Source: Tessaracoccus defluvii (GTDB lineage Bacteria; Actinomycetota; Actinomycetes; Propionibacteriales; Propionibacteriaceae). Taken from it: 64,000 nt of DNA. Below, piece after piece: positions 59,157 through 64,000 of the stretch (positions within the stretch are counted from its first letter, which is position 1; each line of letters starts with the position of its first letter). The notes beneath the pieces are model-generated. The model had not been told where the DNA came from. It searched no databases and saw nothing but the letters and a program-made list of their open reading frames with translations. The DNA is taken from NCBI RefSeq assembly GCF_014489575.1, contig NZ_CP060789.1:1054001-1118000 (forward strand). The letters run 5' to 3'. The position numbers and the translations under genes are program-made.

Positions 59157-61093
59157 GTGGGGGGCCGCGGGTCGCCAGGGTCGCCGTCGACGTGCCGCTG
59201 GCACACCTCGACCGCCTCTTCGACTACGAGGTTCCCGCATCGGTGGCGGAGGACGTCGTCGTGGGCGCCCGCGTCAAGGTGCCGTTCGCCGGCACGACCA
59301 GGGACGGCTGGATCATCGAGCTGACCGACGCCTCTGACGTCGCGAAGCTGGCCAGGCTCGGCAAGCTCGTGTCCGCCGAACCCATCGCGGTGCCCGCCAC
59401 GTACGGGCTGATCCGTGCGGTGGCCGACCACTACGCCGGCTGCTGGACCGACGTGGCACGGCTCGCGATCCCGCCCCGACACGCCACGACGGAGAAGGCC
59501 CCCCAGCGGGAGTGGCCGGCTCCGCACGAACTCGACGCGCCGACGGTGTTGCCGCAGTACCCGCACGGCACCGGCCTGCTCGAGGCCCTGGCCGAGGGCC
59601 GCAGCCCCCGGGCGCTGTGGGAGGCGGCCACTGCCTTCGACGGCCCGGGGGACCTCATCGGTGGTGTGCTGGAGGCGGCCGACGCGACGCTGCGGTCGGG
59701 GCGGTCGGTTGTCGTCGTCGTCCCCACTGCCCGCGAGCTCGCGGTGTTCCTGGCCCGGTTCCGGCAGTCGTTCGGCCACGGCGCCGTCGGAGTGCTCGCG
59801 CACGAGACGGGCAGGTCGGCGCGCTACCGGGCCTACCTCGCGGCGAGCCGCGGTGAGGCCCGCATCATCCTCGGCACCCGCAGCGCCGTGTTCGCCCCCG
59901 TGCATGACCTCGGGCTCGTCGTGGTGGTCGACGACGGACACGACGCCCACGCCGACCAGCGCGCACCACACCCGCACGCCAGGGCAGTGGCCGTGCTGCG
60001 GGCCGCCCGCGAGAACGCCGGCCTGCTGCTGGCCGGCAGCGCGCGCAGCACCGACGCGCAGGCGCTCCTGAGCCGCGGCTGGCTGGGCGAGCTCGCCCTC
60101 CCCCCTGTGCAGGCACGACAACTGTCCGCGCCGGTGCGTGCCGTCAGCGAGATCGACCGGCAGCGCGATCCGAGCTCGGCACGTCTGCGGATCCCGTCGG
60201 TCGCGTTCCGCTTCCTCGCTGAACACCTCGCCCGCGGCCCCGTCCTGGTCCAGGTCCCACGCACGGGCGACTCGGCGTCGCTCAGCTGCGCCCGCTGCTT
60301 CAACCGGGCGGTGTGCACGAAGTGCTCGGGGCCGATGCGGGCCCGCGTCAAGGGCGTGCCGGAGTGTTCGCTGTGCGGCTTCCGCCCCGCGCGGTGGACC
60401 TGCCCGCACTGCCACACCTCCGGGCTCCGGACCCCGCTGCCGGGCGCCTCACGGACCGCCGAGGAACTCGCCCGCGCCTTTCCGGGAGTGCTCGCCGTCA
60501 ACAGTTCCGCCGACCGGATCCGCGACGACGCCCCCGACGAGCCGGCCATCGTCGTGGCCACACCGGGGGCCGAGCCGCGGGCGTCGTCCGGCTATTCCGG
60601 CGTCCTCATCCTGGACGCGCAGGTCAGCCTGGAACGGGCCAGCCTGCGCGCCGCGGAGGAGGCCGTCCGCCGCTGGGCCAACGCCGCCGCGCTGGTCAGG
60701 GGCCCCCGCGACGCAGGCTCCGTGATGATCGTCGGCGGCGAGACCCATCCGGCGGTTCAGGCATTCCAGCGGGCCGACATCGCCGGCTTCATCGCCCGGG
60801 AGCTGGCCGACCGGGCAGAGGCCGGACTGACCCCGGCCGTGAAGATGGCCCGTGTCGTCGGCGAGCCGGAGGCGTTGCGCGAGTTCCTCGACAACGACGA
60901 CTGGGCCGGCATCGATATCCTCGGCCCGACCGAGGTGGGCCAGGAGCGCTGGGCCGCGCTGCTGCGCTGCCCCATCGACGGCGCCCGCGACCTGACCCGC
61001 CGGGTCAAGAGCGCCGCAGCCATCCGGTCGGCCCGCAAGGAGCGCGGGCTACTCAGCATTTCCGTCGACCCCGAATCCCTGGAGGACAGATGA
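59157..61093 (+). CDS. priA: PriA-like primosomal protein without helicase motifs (start frameshifted in the read)
   Basis: Replication-restart protein N'. The conserved opening [23 protein letters not shown] is in frame from about 59166, but no start codon lies before it. GTG 59157 would supply it if the G run at 59159-59164 had one more base. The helicase core is degenerate: no GxTGSGKT Walker A, and the DEAH box reads VVVDDGHD. Eight zinc-binding Cys remain (CARC, CTKC, CSLC, CPHC). Actinobacterial PriA proteins typically lack helicase motifs, so this is likely normal for the group. It overlaps fmt. Confidence 0.88.
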
Positions 61094-62003
61094 GGCTCGT
61101 TTTCGCCGGCACCCCCGAGGTCGCCGTCCCGGCGCTGGAGGCGTTGGTCGCCTCCCGGCACGAGGTGGTCGCCGTCGTCACCCGTCCGGACGCGCCGGCG
61201 GGGCGGGGGAGGCGGCTCACGCCGTCGCCGGTCGCGGCCCGCGCCGAGGCCCTCGGGCTGGAGGTGCTGAAGCCCGACCATCCCCGCGATCCCGCGTTCC
61301 AGCAGCGACTGCGGGATCTTGCCCCCGATGCCTGTCCCGTCGTCGCGTACGGGGCGCTGCTGCCGCAGTCCGCGCTGGACATTCCCCGCCACGGCTGGGT
61401 GAACCTGCACTTCTCGCTCCTGCCGCGCTGGCGCGGCGCCGCCCCGGCGCAGCGCGCCATCATGGCCGGGGACCCGGTCACGGGGACCACCTGCTTCAGG
61501 ATCGTCCGCGAACTCGACGCCGGCGACGTGTACCTCTCCGAGGAGACCGTCACCCCCGACGTGACAGCGGGGGAGCTTCTCGACCTGCTGGCGGTCAGCG
61601 GCGCCGACCAGTTGGTGCGGGCCATGGATCTGGTGGAGGCCGGAGCGGTGCCGGAACCGCAGTCCGACCAGGGCATCACCATCGCGCCGAAGATCACCGT
61701 CGCTGACGCCCGCCTCGACTTCCGCCGCACTGCCCGCGAGCTGCGCAACCAGATCATGGGCTGCTCACCCGATCCCGGCGCCTGGTGCGAGCTCGACGGG
61801 CAGCGGTTCAAGATCTTCCGCGTCGCGGTCGCAGGGCCGCAGGAGCTGGCCCCGGCGAGCTGCTGGCCACCAAGCGTGACGTCTTCGTCGGCACCGGTGA
61901 CGGCGCGTCGCTGCATCTGCTCGAGGTACAGGCGCCGGGCAAGCGCAGGATGCCGGCGATCGACTGGGCCCGCTCCGGTGTCACGGGCCGGGTGCTGGCA
62001 TGA
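61090..62003 (+). CDS. fmt: Methionyl-tRNA formyltransferase (frameshifted in the read)
   Basis: Formylates initiator Met-t[22 protein letters not shown] and the formyl-donor/catalytic region [20 protein letters not shown] are canonical. Near the end of the C-terminal OB-like domain the frame breaks after QELAP; it continues as [20 protein letters not shown] and ends GVTGRVLA at 62003. One added C or G at 61850-61855 repairs it. About 304 residues. Starts overlapping the priA stop and ends overlapping the rsmB ATG. Confidence 0.93.
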
Positions 62004-63313
62004 ATCCCCGCCGCGTCGCCTTCGACGTCCTGCGCCAGGTGACCGGTGAGGACGCCTACGCCAACCTGGCGCTGGCCAAGCGCCTCGCCACCGCCGGCCT
62101 CTCCGCACGTGACGCAGGCCTGGTCACCGAGCTCGTCGCAGGCACCTGCCGCGCCATGGGCAGCTACGACCGCATCATTGAGGCCGCCTCCGGCCGCGCC
62201 CTGGGAACCCTGCAACCCGCCGTCGTCGACCTTCTTCGGCTCGGCGCCCACCAGGCGCTCGGCATGGGCATGAAGCGCTACGCCGCGGTCGCCACGACCG
62301 TCGAGCTGGCCCGCTCCACCGTCGGTCAGCGCGTCACCGGCCTGGTCAACGCCGTGATGCGCAAGGTCGCCGCGCAGAGCCTGGAGGCCTGGCTCGACCA
62401 GCTCGCCGCCGGCGAGGACGAACTGGGAGCTGTCGCCGTGCGCGGCAGTCACCCACGCTGGATCGTCGAGGCCTACGCCGATGTGCTGCCCGCCGCGGAA
62501 CTGCCCGCGGCGCTCGAGGCCAACAACCTCGCCCCGCGGCCCACGCTCGTGGTGCGGCCCGGCCTGGCGAAGGTCGCCGACCTGAGGGACGCCACGCCAA
62601 CGCGTTTCTCCCCGTTCGGCGCCACCGCGGAGGGCGCGCCGAACGACCAGCCCGCCGTCCGCGACGGGCGCGCCGGGGTGCAGGACGAGGGTTCGCAGCT
62701 GGTCGCCTGGGCACTGTCGCGGGTCGACGCGCCCTCCGGCCCCTGGCTCGACCTGTGCGCCGGGCCCGGTGGCAAGGCTGCCCTGCTCACCGGGCTCGCC
62801 CGCGAGGCCGGCACCTGGCTCCTGGCCGGGGAGGCGCAGGAGCACAGGGCGCGGCTCGTGGCCGACGCGCTGTCGGTCTACCCCGACGGGTACCAGGTGA
62901 TCACCGCCGACGGCACCCGGCCGGCCTGGGGCCAGGGGTTCGCCCGGGTGATGGCCGACGTCCCCTGCTCCGGCCTCGGAGCGCTCCGCCGTCGGCCCGA
63001 CTCGCGCTGGCGCCGCGACCCGGACGCCGTGACGTCGCTCGGAGGGCTGCAGCGCGCCCTGCTGCGCACCGCCATCGCCTCGGCCGCCCCGGGCGGGGTC
63101 GTCGCCTACGTGACGTGCTCGCCGCACCGCGCGGAGACGACGGACATCGTCGACGCCGTCCTCGCCGAGACGCCGGCCGTGACGCGGCTGCGGGCGGCGG
63201 ACTACCTGCCCGAGGTTCCCGACGCTGCGGTGGGCGACGACGTCCAGCTGTGGCCGCAGCGCCACGGCACCGACGCCATGTATCTGGCGCTGCTGCGCGT
63301 GGGTGGTGCCTGA
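62000..63313 (+). CDS. rsmB: 16S rRNA (cytosine-967-C5)-methyltransferase
   Basis: A 437-residue SAM-dependent rRNA methylase. N-terminal NusB-like domain ([22 protein letters not shown]); catalytic domain with SAM-binding [14 protein letters not shown], motif IV Cys in [15 protein letters not shown] and the catalytic Cys of motif VI in [13 protein letters not shown]. Placed after fmt (ATGA overlap), as in most bacteria. Confidence 0.95.
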   Translation: MNPRRVAFDVLRQVTGEDAYANLALAKRLATAGLSARDAGLVTELVAGTCRAMGSYDRIIEAASGRALGTLQPAVVDLLRLGAHQALGMGMKRYAAVATTVELARSTVGQRVTGLVNAVMRKVAAQSLEAWLDQLAAGEDELGAVAVRGSHPRWIVEAYADVLPAAELPAALEANNLAPRPTLVVRPGLAKVADLRDATPTRFSPFGATAEGAPNDQPAVRDGRAGVQDEGSQLVAWALSRVDAPSGPWLDLCAGPGGKAALLTGLAREAGTWLLAGEAQEHRARLVADALSVYPDGYQVITADGTRPAWGQGFARVMADVPCSGLGALRRRPDSRWRRDPDAVTSLGGLQRALLRTAIASAAPGGVVAYVTCSPHRAETTDIVDAVLAETPAVTRLRAADYLPEVPDAAVGDDVQLWPQRHGTDAMYLALLRVGGA

Positions 63314-63356
63314 CCCGGCGGGCCTGTGGGGCGGAGGGTTGGATAGGGTGCGGGCT

Positions 63357-64000
63357 ATGCGCATCACGCCGAGCATCCTGAACGCAGACTTCGCCAACCT
63401 CGCCGCCGAGATCGGCCGGATCCCCGGGCGGACGCCATCCACGTCGACGTGATGGACAACCACTTCGTCCCGAACCTCTCGCTCGGGCTCCCGGTGGTCG
63501 AGTCGATCCGGCGCAGCACCGACCAGTTCCTCGACATCCACCTGATGATCGCCGACCCCGACCGGTGGGCACCCGCGTATGCGGAGGCCGGCGCCGAGTC
63601 GGTCACGTTCCACGTCGAGGCCGCCGCAGCGCCCATCCGACTCGCGCGCGAGCTGCGCGCCAAGGGGGCGCGCGCCTCGATGGCGCTGAAGCCGGCAACG
63701 CCCATCGAGCCCTACGCAGACATGCTCGACGAGGTCGACATGGTGCTGCTCATGACTGTCGAGCCCGGCTTCGGCGGCCAGAAGTTCCTCGACCTGGTCC
63801 TGCCGAAGATCCGCCGGACCCGGGAACTGCTGGGGGACCGCCCGATCTGGCTCCAGGTCGACGGCGGCGTGAGCGTCGAGACCATCGGCCGGTGCGCCGA
63901 GGCGGGGGCCGACACGTTCGTCGCGGGATCTGCCGTCTACAGCGCCGACGACCCCGACGCGATGGTCGCCCAGCTGCGCGACATCGCCGTGGCGGCCTGC
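63357..64000 (+). CDS. rpe: Ribulose-phosphate 3-epimerase (partial at the right edge, frameshifted in the read)
   Basis: Interconverts ribulose 5-phosphate and xylulose 5-phosphate. [22 protein letters not shown], then in another frame [46 protein letters not shown] and [12 protein letters not shown]. One added G at 63426-63428 joins the frames. A TAGGGT box (63344-63349) is seven bases before ATG 63357. The last few residues lie beyond the window. Confidence 0.93.

Overview
This 64 kb window is high-GC chromosomal DNA from an actinobacterium, most likely a member of the Propionibacteriaceae (Tessaracoccus/Arachnia-like; this placement is inference). Support comes from an actinobacterial-type integration host factor (mihF), a mycothiol-dependent maleylpyruvate isomerase family protein, GTP-dependent PEP carboxykinase beside a RamB/PrpR-type regulator, the gene orders secD-secF-apt-rel, alaS-ruvX-mltG-aroE-aroC-aroK-aroB and carAB-pyrDF-mihF-gmk-rpoZ-metK-priA-fmt-rsmB-rpe, and many leaderless starts in which a TANNNT box lies 6-7 bases before the start codon.

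Left core (1-29.6 kb): protein export (secD end, secF), adenine salvage (apt), a potassium channel, the (p)ppGpp enzyme rel, a DUF349 protein, a glyoxalase II-like hydrolase, hisS, aspS, a Bcr/CflA drug exporter, rarA, two small membrane proteins, the alaS-ruvX-mltG-shikimate operon, pckG with its divergent regulator, and a heterodimeric ABC exporter whose two ATPase domains are degenerate in complementary ways.

Middle accessory region (about 29.6-44.4 kb): a patchwork of small, broken and mobile genes. It holds four toxin-antitoxin loci: AbiEi/AbiEii, YefM/YoeB flanked by a near-perfect 21-base direct repeat, Phd/RelE, and a second YoeB whose antitoxin has lost its N-terminal half. It also holds a frameshifted DUF262 defence-type gene fused tail-on to an antisense oxidoreductase fragment, several unrecognised membrane proteins, and an araB/araL/araM-like trio whose araM is truncated. 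The most striking item is a Cre-size tyrosine recombinase next to a 38-base site with the geometry of loxP: 15-base perfect inverted arms around an 8-base spacer.

Right core (44.4-64 kb): DUF456 and other membrane genes, an alpha/beta-hydrolase-like protein, a peptide-transporter pseudogene with an internal deletion, a response-regulator stub, then efp-nusB-carA-carB-pyrD-pyrF and mihF-gmk-rpoZ-metK-priA-fmt-rsmB-rpe. Together these cover translation, pyrimidine synthesis, methionine activation and replication restart. pyrR/B/C and coaBC, which I would expect here from related genomes, are absent.

The read quality matters. Thirteen genes, including essential ones (hisS, aroC, pyrF, fmt, rpe), are each put out of frame by one missing base, nearly always in a G or C run. 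These are much more likely sequencing deletions than real lesions, so single-base frameshifts here should not be read as gene loss.
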